From Emticicia sp. C21 (lineage in GTDB: Bacteria; Bacteroidota; Bacteroidia; Cytophagales; Spirosomataceae), in the NCBI RefSeq assembly GCF_003418935.1, contig NZ_QVMT01000004.1:468052-532051 (forward strand): a DNA stretch of 64,000 nucleotides, given 5' to 3'. Each line of letters begins with the position of its first letter. Positions within the stretch are counted from its first letter, which is position 1. A program made the position numbers and the translations under genes. This document shows positions 42,751 through 51,543 of this stretch, in pieces. The notes beneath the pieces were generated by a model. That model saw only the letters and a program-made list of their open reading frames with translations. It ran no database searches and was not told the DNA's origin.

Positions 42751-45393
42751 TTACTCCGTCTTCAAAGACTTCACAGGATTAATCAGGGCGGCTTTCAGGC
42801 TTTGGAATGACACCGTTACGATAGCCAATGTAGCCATCATTAAGCCAGTGAAAACAAAGACCCACCAGGTAATATGAATTTTGAACTCAAAATTCTGTAG
42901 CCAGCTATCCATAGCCCACCAGGCTACAGGTGTGGCAATGACAATAGCTACTATTACCAATTTCAAAAAGTCTTTTGATAGTAATACCAGAATACTAGTT
43001 ACTGATGCGCCCAGAACTTTTCTTACGCCTATCTCTTTGGTGCGTTGCTCAGCAATGAAAGTAGCCAGACCAAACAAACCAAGGCAGGCAATTAATATGG
43101 CAATGAAAGTGGCAGTTTGCATCAAACGGGCTGTGCGTAACTCTGATTGATACGCTCTTCCAAGTTCAGCATCAAGGAATTTGTATTCAAACACTTGTCC
43201 CGGGAAAGTGGCTGTCCAGAGTTTTTCAATATGAGCCACTGTTGCCTCTATATTGTCCGAGCTCAGATTAGTATTGTTCAGTTTAATGCCTCCCTGATAA
43301 TAATGTTCAGGAACTACTTGTATAAGTGTAGGGTCAATTTTTTGATGAAGAGAATTAACATTAAAGTTTTTCACTACCCCTACAATTGTCCCATACTCTT
43401 CACTGTTACCAAAGTAGAATTTCTTGCCAATGGCATCATGTGGGTTTTTAATACCCATTTTATCCAGATAAATTTCGTTGGCAAGTACTACCTGATTAGT
43501 ATCATTATCTTTCAGGGTCCGACCTGCCAATAGCTGAATACCATAAGTATCCAGGAAATGAGAATCTCCCATTTTCATTTGTGCTTTAATCTGGATCGGG
43601 GTCTCGCTGTTTCTTATTTCTGTTCCCTGCATCCAGTTGCTCTCAGCCGAAGCGCTGTTGAAAGAAAAACTCACATCTTTTATCTGTGATGAGCTAACCA
43701 ACTGATTTCTGAAAGCCTGTAGTTTAGCAGGACTATTGTCAGGTAAGCTTATGGTAATAATGGCATCTTTGTTGAAACCTAAATCTGCTTTCTGAAAGAA
43801 ACTCAATTGCTCATCCATCAACATAGCCGAACTGATTAATACTAATGAAACTGTAAACTGAACAATTACCAGGGCTTGACGTAAAGAAAATACTTGTCTC
43901 ACCTGTGGCATTTTATTTTTATTCAAAGCCCACATTGGTGTCATGCCAGATAGTTTCATAGCCGGATAGATGCCTGCCAATAAAGTGGTGGCAAGCAATA
44001 AGCCAAGCACAAATAATAGATTCTTCCAGGCAAATAAATCAGCCATATGAATTGGGATATCCAGTATAGATGTAATAGATGGCAAGGTTATTCCGGTTGA
44101 TAAAATTGCTAATACAATAGCTGTACCGGTAATGATTCCTGCTTCTGTCAGGAACTGATATATCAGCGACTGGCGACTACTACCTATCACCTTACGAACA
44201 CCCACTTCTTTAGCTCGTTTGAACAATTGCGCAGTGCTTAGATTGATAAAGTTGAAACAGGAGATAAGTAAAACTAGCAATCCAATTAATGATAATGTTC
44301 TGAGCAATTTGATATTAGCTGTCCGGCCACCCATATTGCTGCTATAATGCATTTCCTTTAGAGGATTCAACAGGAATTCTTTATCTGCTACAGCTTCTTT
44401 ATCCATATATTTTTTTACAATATTTTTAAATCGCCCCTCTAATTGCTCGGCTTTTACACCCTCTTTCAATAATACATATACCTGGTGGTTGTCATTCCAG
44501 CCATTCCATTTATCAAATTCAAAATTCGGATTTGTTCCCTTTAAAGTTGAGAATGATATAATCATATTAAAAGGGAAACTGGTAGTTGTCGGATAGTCTT
44601 CTATGACTCCCGTTATCATTAAATCCTGCTTATTATCATAGCGAATGGTTTCACCCAGTACATCTGTTTTACCGAAGTATTTTTCTGCATATTTACGTGT
44701 CAGAATAACGGTATTAGGTTGTGTTAATGCCTTGTCTGCATTGCCAGCCAACCACTGGTAATCGAATGTCTTAACCAGATTATTGTCGGCAAAAACAAAG
44801 CTTTCTTTAAAACGCTTATCGGTATTTGGCGTTGAAAAAGTATAGCCCCAATATTGCAGGACGGGCACAATTCTCTCGGCTTCAGGCAAGTCGGCATGCA
44901 AAGCTCTGGTCATCCCGGTATAAGTACCTGCATAAGTATGGTCTTCCTTGATATTCTTCGTTTCAACCCTATAAATGCGGTCTCCTTTACTCTGAGTAAG
45001 GTCATAACTGGTTTCATGCCTCACAATCAGAAAAATAATTAAGGCGCAAGCCATTCCTAAGGTCATACCCAAGATATTAATGGTGGTAAACCTCAAATTT
45101 TTGAAAAGGTTTCTAAGGGCGATTTTAAAATAGCTGCTTATCATAATTTGTATTAAAAAAAAGGTTGATACTTCTTCTGTTTTTTCACGCTTTAACGCAA
45201 AAGGCCTGATAAAACTCAAAACCCCGATTACATACTCTCTGCGGGCTATTTTTTCTCCAAATACCCTTACATTTTTCTGGAATCGCTCATACAAATCTCC
45301 CTGCACCTCTTCCAATAGATGAGGAGCACAGAACCATTCCAGTAATCGGTCTGCCCATTTGGGAGGTTTTATTTTGTCTGAACTTTGATTCAC
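42751..45393 (-). CDS. permease 3 of 7, prefix-domain-2 FtsX/MacB permease
   Basis: 880 residues; the start codon is GTG (45391-45393), lying inside an arm of the inverted repeat at 45376-45499. Prefix KIKPPKWADRLLEWFCAPHL is conserved. The body is a third, divergent type: TM1 TINILGMTLGMACALIIFLI, first coupling motif QLFKRAKEVGVRKVIGSSRQ, TM RQALVIVQFTVSLVLISSAM, second coupling motif EQRTKEIGVRKVLGASVTSI and end ALINPVKSLKTE. Loops such as MHYSSNMGGRTANIKLL differ from all other members. No ATPase motif is present. Confidence 0.92.
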   Translation of the reverse strand: MNQSSDKIKPPKWADRLLEWFCAPHLLEEVQGDLYERFQKNVRVFGEKIARREYVIGVLSFIRPFALKREKTEEVSTFFLIQIMISSYFKIALRNLFKNLRFTTINILGMTLGMACALIIFLIVRHETSYDLTQSKGDRIYRVETKNIKEDHTYAGTYTGMTRALHADLPEAERIVPVLQYWGYTFSTPNTDKRFKESFVFADNNLVKTFDYQWLAGNADKALTQPNTVILTRKYAEKYFGKTDVLGETIRYDNKQDLMITGVIEDYPTTTSFPFNMIISFSTLKGTNPNFEFDKWNGWNDNHQVYVLLKEGVKAEQLEGRFKNIVKKYMDKEAVADKEFLLNPLKEMHYSSNMGGRTANIKLLRTLSLIGLLVLLISCFNFINLSTAQLFKRAKEVGVRKVIGSSRQSLIYQFLTEAGIITGTAIVLAILSTGITLPSITSILDIPIHMADLFAWKNLLFVLGLLLATTLLAGIYPAMKLSGMTPMWALNKNKMPQVRQVFSLRQALVIVQFTVSLVLISSAMLMDEQLSFFQKADLGFNKDAIITISLPDNSPAKLQAFRNQLVSSSQIKDVSFSFNSASAESNWMQGTEIRNSETPIQIKAQMKMGDSHFLDTYGIQLLAGRTLKDNDTNQVVLANEIYLDKMGIKNPHDAIGKKFYFGNSEEYGTIVGVVKNFNVNSLHQKIDPTLIQVVPEHYYQGGIKLNNTNLSSDNIEATVAHIEKLWTATFPGQVFEYKFLDAELGRAYQSELRTARLMQTATFIAILIACLGLFGLATFIAEQRTKEIGVRKVLGASVTSILVLLSKDFLKLVIVAIVIATPVAWWAMDSWLQNFEFKIHITWWVFVFTGLMMATLAIVTVSFQSLKAALINPVKSLKTE

Positions 45394-45499
45394 CTGATTG
45401 ATTTGATTTTTATGATTTAGTAAATAAGCGATATTGTGAATTGTGATTTGCCTTAATAAATCAGTGAAATCATTTAATCAGGTAAATCAAAGTTCACGA
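45376..45499 (-). repeat. ~29-bp imperfect inverted repeat enclosing a start codon
   Basis: AACTTTGATTCACCTGATT (45381-45399) pairs with 45476-45494 with one mismatch, and the pairing extends outward as TGTC/GACA with one extra base. The junction between permeases 2 and 3 is thus closed by a long stem. The GTG start of permease 3 lies in the left arm, so folding would hide it. Sequence differs from the GTGA-octamer repeats of other junctions, though the position is equivalent. Confidence 0.8.
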
Positions 45500-45504
45500 C
45501 AAAA

Positions 45505-48150
45505 TCACTCATTTTTCAATGTCTTCACCGGATTCATCAATGCTGCTTTTATTGCCTGATAGCTGATAGTTAAAAGGCATATGGCCAATGCTCCTACACC
45601 AACCAGCGCAAAAACCCATGCGGAGATTTCGGTTCTATAAGTATATTTCTGTAACCAGCTACTCATGAAATACCAGGCAATAGGTGTGGCAATCAGACAG
45701 GAGATAATTACCAGAATCACAAAGTCTTTTGATAGCATTTGCCAGAGACTTACCACGCTTGCCCCTAATACTTTGCGGATACCAATTTCTTTGGTGCGCT
45801 GCTCGGCTACGAACGAAGCCAGACCAAATAGACCTAAGCAAGAAATGAAAATAGCTAGAATGGCAAAGAAAGTCGCCAGGTTAGCCACACGCTCCTCATC
45901 GCCAAATTTTCTGGCATAGGTTTCGTCCACAAACTGATAGTCGAAAGGCATATTTGGAGCAATCTTTTTAAAGGCAGCCTCTATTTTAGGTAATGCATCT
46001 GCTGTACTCACACTTGGGTTGATTTTGGCGATTACATAGTTTTTGTAGCCCTGCAGAAAGAAAATAGTAGGTTTGATGGGCTCAAATGGAGACGACATCA
46101 CCATGTCTTTTACCACACCTACTATCTTGAAATGTTCTCCGTCAAAAAAGTCAGTATCCCATCTGATATTCTCTCCTACAGGATTTTTCAGGCCCATTAG
46201 CTTAACAGCGGCTTCGTTCAGAATGAAACCAGAAGAATCAGCAGGAAAATCTCTCGAAAAATCTCTACCATCTACAAACTGCCAGCCAATGGTTTTTCCA
46301 TATTCGTAGGTCACACCCAGTGTACCAAAATCTACATTCAGATTAGGGTCTTTGCCTCTCCACTCAAAGCCTCCGTTCATAGAGCCTATATCGGTCAATG
46401 AACTTGCCGATTCAGCCATTTCGGCTACTACGCCCGTATTCTTTAATTCGGTTCTTAATACTTCATATTTGCCTCTCAGTTCATCCGTAGTTTTAGGAAT
46501 CATTAATAAGCCGTCACGAGTGTAACCGACCGGACGGCTTTTGGCGAATTGAATTTGTTGATAAACTATAATTGTATCGATAATAAGGGTAACCGAGACC
46601 GTGAATTGTATAACAACCAGAGTTTTACGAGGCAGAGAAGCAAAGCGACCTAATCGAAATCGTGACGACGAACCGGTTCCTTTTAATGCCTTGATAGGTT
46701 TGAAAGATGAGAGATATAATGCCGGATAAATACCCGCCAATACCGCAGTAAGGGCAATGAAGGCCAAATTGGCCAGCCAGAAGAATGGCTCAGCCCAGGG
46801 AATTGAGATGTCTTTGCTGGCTACTGTATTGAACCAGGGCAAAATTGCCAATACGAACAAAATTGACAATACAAAAGCCAGGGCTACCATTAAAAAGGAT
46901 TCACTGAAAAACTGTCCTATTAACTGGCTACGAACAGACCCAATCGCTTTACGGATGCCTACTTCTTTGGCTCTTTTTTCAGAGCGGGCAGTACTTAAAT
47001 TGACAAAATTGATGCAGGCTAGTAATAAGATAAAAATCCCGATGGTGCTATAAAACCATATTAATCTTAAAGGCTCGCTTGTTGTATTGGCCCCATTTTC
47101 CCATGCTGAATAAAGATGCCAGCCACTCATCGGTTGAATAAAAAGCTCCGGCTTACGTGAAGCGTATTCGACATCTACATGCTTGAGTTTAGTGTCTTTT
47201 ATTTTGGCAGATACCTTATCGAAATCTGCACTGGGAGCAATTTGCGTATAAATATGTAAGAAGTTATTGCCCCAATCGTCCTGATGGTCTCTGATATAAT
47301 CATAAGACGCCACTAATAAGTTAAATGGAGCAATAAACGCTAAATCATTAAATTCAGAATTATGCGCAAAGTCTTCGTATACACCCGTTACTTTTACATT
47401 TAGTTCATTGTCTATTTTTATGATTTTATTCAGTGGTTCCTCATCGCCAAAGAGTGTGTTTGCCAATGTTTCTGAAAGTAAAATTGTGTTGAGTTCTGAA
47501 AGACCTGTCCGTGTGCCTTTTAGCATTTTCAGGCTTAACATTTCAGGTGCATCGGCTTCCATATAGCTACCCTTTTGTCTGGTATTTTCTCCATTCGATG
47601 AAATAATATATTTCTTCGTTTGAGTTGCCATTACCACATACTTAAAATCGCCTGAGAAAGAAGAGCGTAATTCTTTTCCTAATGGGATGGGGTTATTTTC
47701 ACGGGTGCTTCTTTCTCCGCGAACCGTCTGATGCTGCATAACTCTACCAATTCTGGCATAATTTTCATGACTTTGGTTAAAGGTCACTTCATCATAAATC
47801 CAGAGCCCGATTAATATAGCCACAGCCATACCAGTTGCTAACCCAAACAGGTTAATTGCAGAATAGCCCTTATGCTTAAGGAAATTCCTGAATGCGATTT
47901 TAAAATAATTGCTTATCATAATTTTTAGGTATATAGACGATTGTGATGACTGAACATTACGTTTTAAGGCGAAAGGCCGAATGAAACTTAAAACCCCGAT
48001 TATATACTCCCGTCGGGCTAACCTTTCACCAAATACTCTCACATTTTTATAGAATCGCTCATGCAGATCCCCCTGCACCTCTTCTAATAAGTGAGGTGCG
48101 CAAAACCATTCCAGCAATTTATCTGCCCAGCGGGGAGGTTGGGGTTTCAT
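45505..48150 (-). CDS. permease 2 of 7, prefix-domain-2 FtsX/MacB permease
   Basis: 881 residues, start MKPQPPRWADKLLEWFCAPH. SARSEKRAKEVG subgroup: TM1 AINLFGLATGMAVAILIGLW, PMSGWHLYSAWENGANTTSE, first coupling motif TARSEKRAKEVGIRKAIGSV, then FRLGRFASLPRKTLVVIQFT with an extra Ser/Arg-rich insertion (GSSSRFR) before it, second coupling motif EQRTKEIGIRKVLGASVVSL, end ALMNPVKTLKNE. The periplasmic segments align well with permeases 1 and 5. It is followed by the enclosing inverted repeat at 45376-45499 and preceded by the repeat at 48187-48239. Confidence 0.93.
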   Translation of the reverse strand: MKPQPPRWADKLLEWFCAPHLLEEVQGDLHERFYKNVRVFGERLARREYIIGVLSFIRPFALKRNVQSSQSSIYLKIMISNYFKIAFRNFLKHKGYSAINLFGLATGMAVAILIGLWIYDEVTFNQSHENYARIGRVMQHQTVRGERSTRENNPIPLGKELRSSFSGDFKYVVMATQTKKYIISSNGENTRQKGSYMEADAPEMLSLKMLKGTRTGLSELNTILLSETLANTLFGDEEPLNKIIKIDNELNVKVTGVYEDFAHNSEFNDLAFIAPFNLLVASYDYIRDHQDDWGNNFLHIYTQIAPSADFDKVSAKIKDTKLKHVDVEYASRKPELFIQPMSGWHLYSAWENGANTTSEPLRLIWFYSTIGIFILLLACINFVNLSTARSEKRAKEVGIRKAIGSVRSQLIGQFFSESFLMVALAFVLSILFVLAILPWFNTVASKDISIPWAEPFFWLANLAFIALTAVLAGIYPALYLSSFKPIKALKGTGSSSRFRLGRFASLPRKTLVVIQFTVSVTLIIDTIIVYQQIQFAKSRPVGYTRDGLLMIPKTTDELRGKYEVLRTELKNTGVVAEMAESASSLTDIGSMNGGFEWRGKDPNLNVDFGTLGVTYEYGKTIGWQFVDGRDFSRDFPADSSGFILNEAAVKLMGLKNPVGENIRWDTDFFDGEHFKIVGVVKDMVMSSPFEPIKPTIFFLQGYKNYVIAKINPSVSTADALPKIEAAFKKIAPNMPFDYQFVDETYARKFGDEERVANLATFFAILAIFISCLGLFGLASFVAEQRTKEIGIRKVLGASVVSLWQMLSKDFVILVIISCLIATPIAWYFMSSWLQKYTYRTEISAWVFALVGVGALAICLLTISYQAIKAALMNPVKTLKNE

Positions 48151-48186
48151 ATAATTTTAGCTTACTGTTTATTGAGTGATTTAGTG

Positions 48187-48239
48187 AATTAGTGGTTGAG
48201 TGATTTTGTAGAATTAGTTTAATCACTCATTCACTCATT
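48187..48239 (-). repeat. imperfect intercistronic inverted repeat
   Basis: In the 80-bp junction of permeases 1 and 2, GTGATTTA-GTGAATTA with GTGGTTGA-GTGATTTT (from ~48176) is complemented by AATCACTCATTCACTCATT (48221-48239), with about three mismatches over 19 bp. The right arm contains the stop codon of permease 1 (TGA at 48231-48233). Confidence 0.7.
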
Positions 48240-50897
48240 TTTAAGTGTCTTCACCGGATTCATTAGCGCGGCTTTAATAGCTTGGTAACTGACAGTTAAT
48301 AAGGTAATCAGTATAGCTCCCAATCCTGACAGAGCAAAAATCCACCATGATATTTCGATGTGATAGGTATATTTCTGCAACCAACTACTCATATAGTAAT
48401 AAGAAATCGGAACCGCCAATAGAAGTGATACCAAAACAAATAGTACAAATTCTGTTGATAACAGACTCCATAAACTGAATACTGTTGCACCTAATACTTT
48501 GCGGATACCAATTTCTTTGATACGTTGCTCGGCTACGAAAGAAGCTAAACCAAATAAACCTAAGCAAGAGATAAGAATAGCCAGAACAGCAAAGAAAGTA
48601 GCCAGTTTACCAATACGGTCTTCTGTAGAAAACTTTATGGCATATTGCTGGTCTGTAAATTTGTAATCAAACGGGCTAGCCGGATTGAGCTTTTTAAATA
48701 CTTCTTCTACCTTAGCCAATGATTCATTTGTACTCAACTCAGGGTTCAATTTGATACTGATTACACTTGACCAGTTATAATTCAAAATAAACACAGTTTG
48801 GTAGACTGGGTCAAAAGGTGAGTCCATTACCATATCCTTAATTATTCCTATAACCTGATACGGATTGCCATTCCATTTAATAGTTTTGCCAACCGGGTCT
48901 TTCAAACCCATATATCTGACTGCTGTTTCATTTAATACGATACCGGAAGAATCCGTCGAAAAGTCTCTGGAAAAATCACGGCCGTTGGTAAATTGCCAAC
49001 CTACTGTTTTTCCAAAATCGTGCGTGACAGCAATAACTCCAAACTGTTCTTTAAAACCAGGATTTTTACCAGGCCAATCAAAGCCGATCAGTCTTGACCC
49101 TAACTTTGTGGTTGGAGACGACGATGTTGCCATTTCTACCACAGCACCTGTTCTTTTCAATTCATCCCGCAGTACACTATATTTCCCATATAATTCTGGC
49201 GTATTCATCCCAATAGTAATCATACTACTACGATCGTAGCCAATCGGCCGATTTTTGGCGTATTGTATCTGGCGGAAAACGATAATTGTGCCTATAATAA
49301 GCGTAATTGAAACAGTGAATTGAGTAACTACCAAAACTTTGCGAGGGATAGCTGCCAGACGCCCAGCCCTGAATGTGCCTTTTAATACTTTAATAGGTTG
49401 AAATGAAGAAAGATAGATTGCAGGATAACTACCGGCTATCAGACCTGTTAAAAGACTGAATCCAATACCTGCCAGCCAGAAAAGCGGCTCATTCCAGAGT
49501 AGCGATAACTTTTTATCAGCAACCTCATTGAAAAAAGGAAGCATAAGCAGTACGGCCATTAAAGAGAATAGAAAGGCAAAAGCAACCATCAGAATAGACT
49601 CACTAAAAAACTGGATGACCAATTGAGAACGAACAGAGCCGATTGCCTTGCGGATACCAACCTCTTTTGCACGTTTTTCAGAACGGGCCGTTGAGAGGTT
49701 CATGAAGTTGATACAAGCCAGAAGAAGTACGAATATGCCTATAATACCAAAGAGCCATACGTATTGAATCCTGCCTTCCGGATTACGGAATTTATCCCAG
49801 CCTCCGTACAAATGCCAACGACTCATGGGATGTAAAAAAATCTCAGGCTTCATATAAGCGGCCTCAGGAACATTTTTCACTCTTAAGTTTTTTATCTTTT
49901 TTGAAACTGTCTCAAAATCGGCTTTTGGAGCAATTTGCGCCAGAATTTGCCAGGAATTGTTACCCCAATTAGCATTAGGTTTAATCCAAGACTCCGATGA
50001 AACGTATAAGTCCCAGGGGGCAATAAAGGTCATATCCCGAAACTCTGTATTGTACGGGAAATCCTCGTAGATGCCCGTTACTTTCACATCTAGTTTATTA
50101 TCAATCCTGACAATCTTGCCCATCGGGTCGTCATATCCGAAAATTGACTTAGCTACTGACTCCGACAATAAAATCGAATTCTGGTCTTTTAATCCTGCCC
50201 GCGTACCTCTGAGCATCTTCAGTGTAAGCATATCAGGTGCTTCAGAACTGAGGTAATTACCGGTTTTCATAAATTTTTTATCCCCTGATGCCAGAATATG
50301 TTCTCCTGTCCAGGAAGACATAACCACGTATGTGAAATCGTGTGAAAAATCAGTTTTTAGCGTAGTCCCTAATGGGATGGGCATATGCTCTCCTACACCA
50401 AATTCTCCGTTAGGGGTTGCACCTTGCATTACCTTTGCAATCCGGTTGTAGTTCTGGTAGTATTTGTTATAGGACAGTTCGTCATAAATCCAAAGCCCTA
50501 TAAGTATAGCTACGGCCATACCCGAAGCCAATCCGAAGATGTTGATAAAAGAATAGCCCTTGTATTTGAGCAGGTTCCTGAATGCGACTTTAAAATAATT
50601 GCTTATCATAATTTGTATGTATAATTCGGTTGATACCTCCTTTTTTCGTCTTAAAGCAAAAGGTTTGATAAAGCTCAAGACTCCTTTTGCATACTCTTGC
50701 CGGGCTGTTTTCTCTCCAAATACTCTAAGATTCTTCTGAAATTTTTCATATAAATCTCCCTGCACCTCTTCCAATAGATGAGGCGCACAAAACCACTCTA
50801 ACAATTGATCTGCCCAGCGGGGAGGTTTTGGCTTTTGCATATTTTTTTTCTTAGGGTAGAGGGTATAGAGCATTGGAAATTTTGCCCTTAGCCCCAT
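48231..50897 (-). CDS. permease 1 of 7, prefix-domain-2 FtsX/MacB permease
   Basis: 888 residues if read from the ATG at 50897, 9 bp after the padR stop; the internal ATG at 50840 (MQKPKPPRWADQLLEWFCAP) is an equally good start and gives the length of its paralogues. SARSEKRAKEVG subgroup: TM1 GYSFINIFGLASGMAVAILI, PMSRWHLYGGWDKFRNPEGR, coupling motifs TARSEKRAKEVGIRKAIGSV and EQRIKEIGIRKVLGATVFSL, end ALMNPVKTLKNE. The prefix domain is the piece that, in related acidobacterial 'duplicated orphan permeases', goes together with an adjacent PadR gene; that linkage holds here. Being first after padR it should be the most strongly expressed. Confidence 0.93.
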   Translation of the reverse strand: MGLRAKFPMLYTLYPKKKNMQKPKPPRWADQLLEWFCAPHLLEEVQGDLYEKFQKNLRVFGEKTARQEYAKGVLSFIKPFALRRKKEVSTELYIQIMISNYFKVAFRNLLKYKGYSFINIFGLASGMAVAILIGLWIYDELSYNKYYQNYNRIAKVMQGATPNGEFGVGEHMPIPLGTTLKTDFSHDFTYVVMSSWTGEHILASGDKKFMKTGNYLSSEAPDMLTLKMLRGTRAGLKDQNSILLSESVAKSIFGYDDPMGKIVRIDNKLDVKVTGIYEDFPYNTEFRDMTFIAPWDLYVSSESWIKPNANWGNNSWQILAQIAPKADFETVSKKIKNLRVKNVPEAAYMKPEIFLHPMSRWHLYGGWDKFRNPEGRIQYVWLFGIIGIFVLLLACINFMNLSTARSEKRAKEVGIRKAIGSVRSQLVIQFFSESILMVAFAFLFSLMAVLLMLPFFNEVADKKLSLLWNEPLFWLAGIGFSLLTGLIAGSYPAIYLSSFQPIKVLKGTFRAGRLAAIPRKVLVVTQFTVSITLIIGTIIVFRQIQYAKNRPIGYDRSSMITIGMNTPELYGKYSVLRDELKRTGAVVEMATSSSPTTKLGSRLIGFDWPGKNPGFKEQFGVIAVTHDFGKTVGWQFTNGRDFSRDFSTDSSGIVLNETAVRYMGLKDPVGKTIKWNGNPYQVIGIIKDMVMDSPFDPVYQTVFILNYNWSSVISIKLNPELSTNESLAKVEEVFKKLNPASPFDYKFTDQQYAIKFSTEDRIGKLATFFAVLAILISCLGLFGLASFVAEQRIKEIGIRKVLGATVFSLWSLLSTEFVLFVLVSLLLAVPISYYYMSSWLQKYTYHIEISWWIFALSGLGAILITLLTVSYQAIKAALMNPVKTLKNE

Positions 50898-50906
50898 ATC
50901 CTCTGC

Positions 50907-51242
50907 TTATTGCAATGTTGAAAAAATTCTCAGCGGGATATTATCCCATAGACGGTTGCGCAATAAACGAATTTCGTCTAGTGTGCGGTTGCCCAAAGCT
51001 GTTACCGAAAACAATCGTTTCCTACGTCCTCCCCTTTCAGCCGTGGCATCTCCCATATAAGAGGATACCATGTTTTTTTCTTCCAGGCGGTGCAAAGCAG
51101 CATGCACTGCGCTGACACTCACCGATCGTCCAGTTTGTTCTTCTATTTCTTCAGTGATTGAAACACCGTAAGCCTTATCACCCATAATCGCAACGGTCAA
51201 TAATACTATCTCTTCAAATTCACCTAAGTAAGTTCTTTTCAT
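50907..51242 (-). CDS. PadR-family transcriptional repressor, first gene of the permease operon
   Basis: 111 residues: a PadR winged helix (LGEFEEIVLLTVAIMGDKAY, then GVSITEEIEEQTGRSVSVSA with AVHAALHRLEEKNMVSSYMG) and a short C-terminal dimerisation helix. The PadR features of recognition helix SVSAVHAALHRLEEKG-like and wing RRKRLFSVTALG are clear. It is the short (PadR-s1) type. It starts the seven-permease operon and probably represses it through the two TCAAC-N4-GTAGA dyads upstream (autoregulation). PadR repressors typically respond to phenolic acids, drugs or antimicrobial peptides; the inducer here is unknown. Confidence 0.92.
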   Translation of the reverse strand: MKRTYLGEFEEIVLLTVAIMGDKAYGVSITEEIEEQTGRSVSVSAVHAALHRLEEKNMVSSYMGDATAERGGRRKRLFSVTALGNRTLDEIRLLRNRLWDNIPLRIFSTLQ

Positions 51243-51256
51243 ACAATTTTATTATT

Positions 51257-51270
51257 TCAACTTTTGTAGA
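51257..51270 (-). promoter_or_regulatory. candidate PadR operator, copy 1
   Basis: TCAACTTTTGTAGA, a near-perfect dyad (TCnAC-N4-GTnGA on either strand). It ends 15 bp before the padR start codon. The identical 14-mer recurs at 51324-51337, and both copies extend to 16 identical bases. The identity of the binding protein is inferred from position. Confidence 0.6.
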
Positions 51271-51323
51271 ACTAATAATACATACGTTTCAGCCTGGTTT
51301 TGCATTTTGTATGTAAAATTATA

Positions 51324-51337
51324 TCAACTTTTGTAGA
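51324..51337 (-). promoter_or_regulatory. candidate PadR operator, copy 2
   Basis: The same 14-mer as 51257-51270, 67 bp upstream of it. It begins at the last base of the -24/-12 element and so covers the expected transcription start (about 51326), the classical place for a repressor. Confidence 0.6.
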
Positions 51338-51352
51338 ACAAATGATATGCCA
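51337..51352 (-). promoter_or_regulatory. sigma-54 (-24/-12) promoter
   Basis: On the minus strand the sequence TGGCATATCATTTGTT matches TGGCAC-R-N4-TTGCW at all positions except C-to-T at position 6 (pyrimidine kept) and C-to-T in the -12 GC. GG and TTG have the right spacing. It lies ~85 bp before the padR start, with tandem activator-like sites upstream. Confidence 0.6.
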
Positions 51353-51405
51353 AGCCGAAAAAGCATTTAAAACAGGGTATTTTAGCGTATTTATTTAAAA
51401 TGAAG

Positions 51406-51444
51406 TGTCCGAAATCGTACAGTTAGCTTGTCCGAAAGCGTACG
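51406..51444 (-). promoter_or_regulatory. tandem upstream activator-like sites
   Basis: Two copies of a 16-bp dyad: TGTCCG-AAAT-CGTACA (51406-51421) and TGTCCG-AAAG-CGTACG (51429-51444). They start 23 bp apart, about two helical turns, and lie centred ~75 and ~98 bp upstream of the -12 element, the usual distance for sigma-54 enhancer sites. No enhancer-binding protein gene is in the window. Confidence 0.6.
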
Positions 51445-51489
51445 GTGAAGTAGAAAATCTTTGAATAATTTTGAAGATAAACGGTTCTA

Positions 51490-51524
51490 AAAACAAAAAT
51501 CCCCTTGCTCAAGGCAACGGGATT
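51490..51524 (-). terminator. intrinsic terminator of the DUF2892 gene
   Basis: A stem AATCCC-C-TTGC / GCAA-C-GGGATT (51498-51524) with a short loop, followed on the minus strand by TTTTTGTTTTT. It lies 20 bp past the stop at 51544 and separates this gene from the padR operon. Confidence 0.85.
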
Positions 51525-51543
51525 CTCTGTCGTGGTAAATGTC

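Noticed and set aside
39970..48239. GTGA octamer arrays as CRISPR repeats
   Set aside because: Units are 8 bp without unique spacers and are organised as inverted repeats; no cas genes occur.
32140..50256. numerous 60-130-codon plus-strand frames across the permease array
   Set aside because: They are mirror readings of the conserved permease codons (the same shadow recurs at equivalent places in each paralogue), not independent genes.
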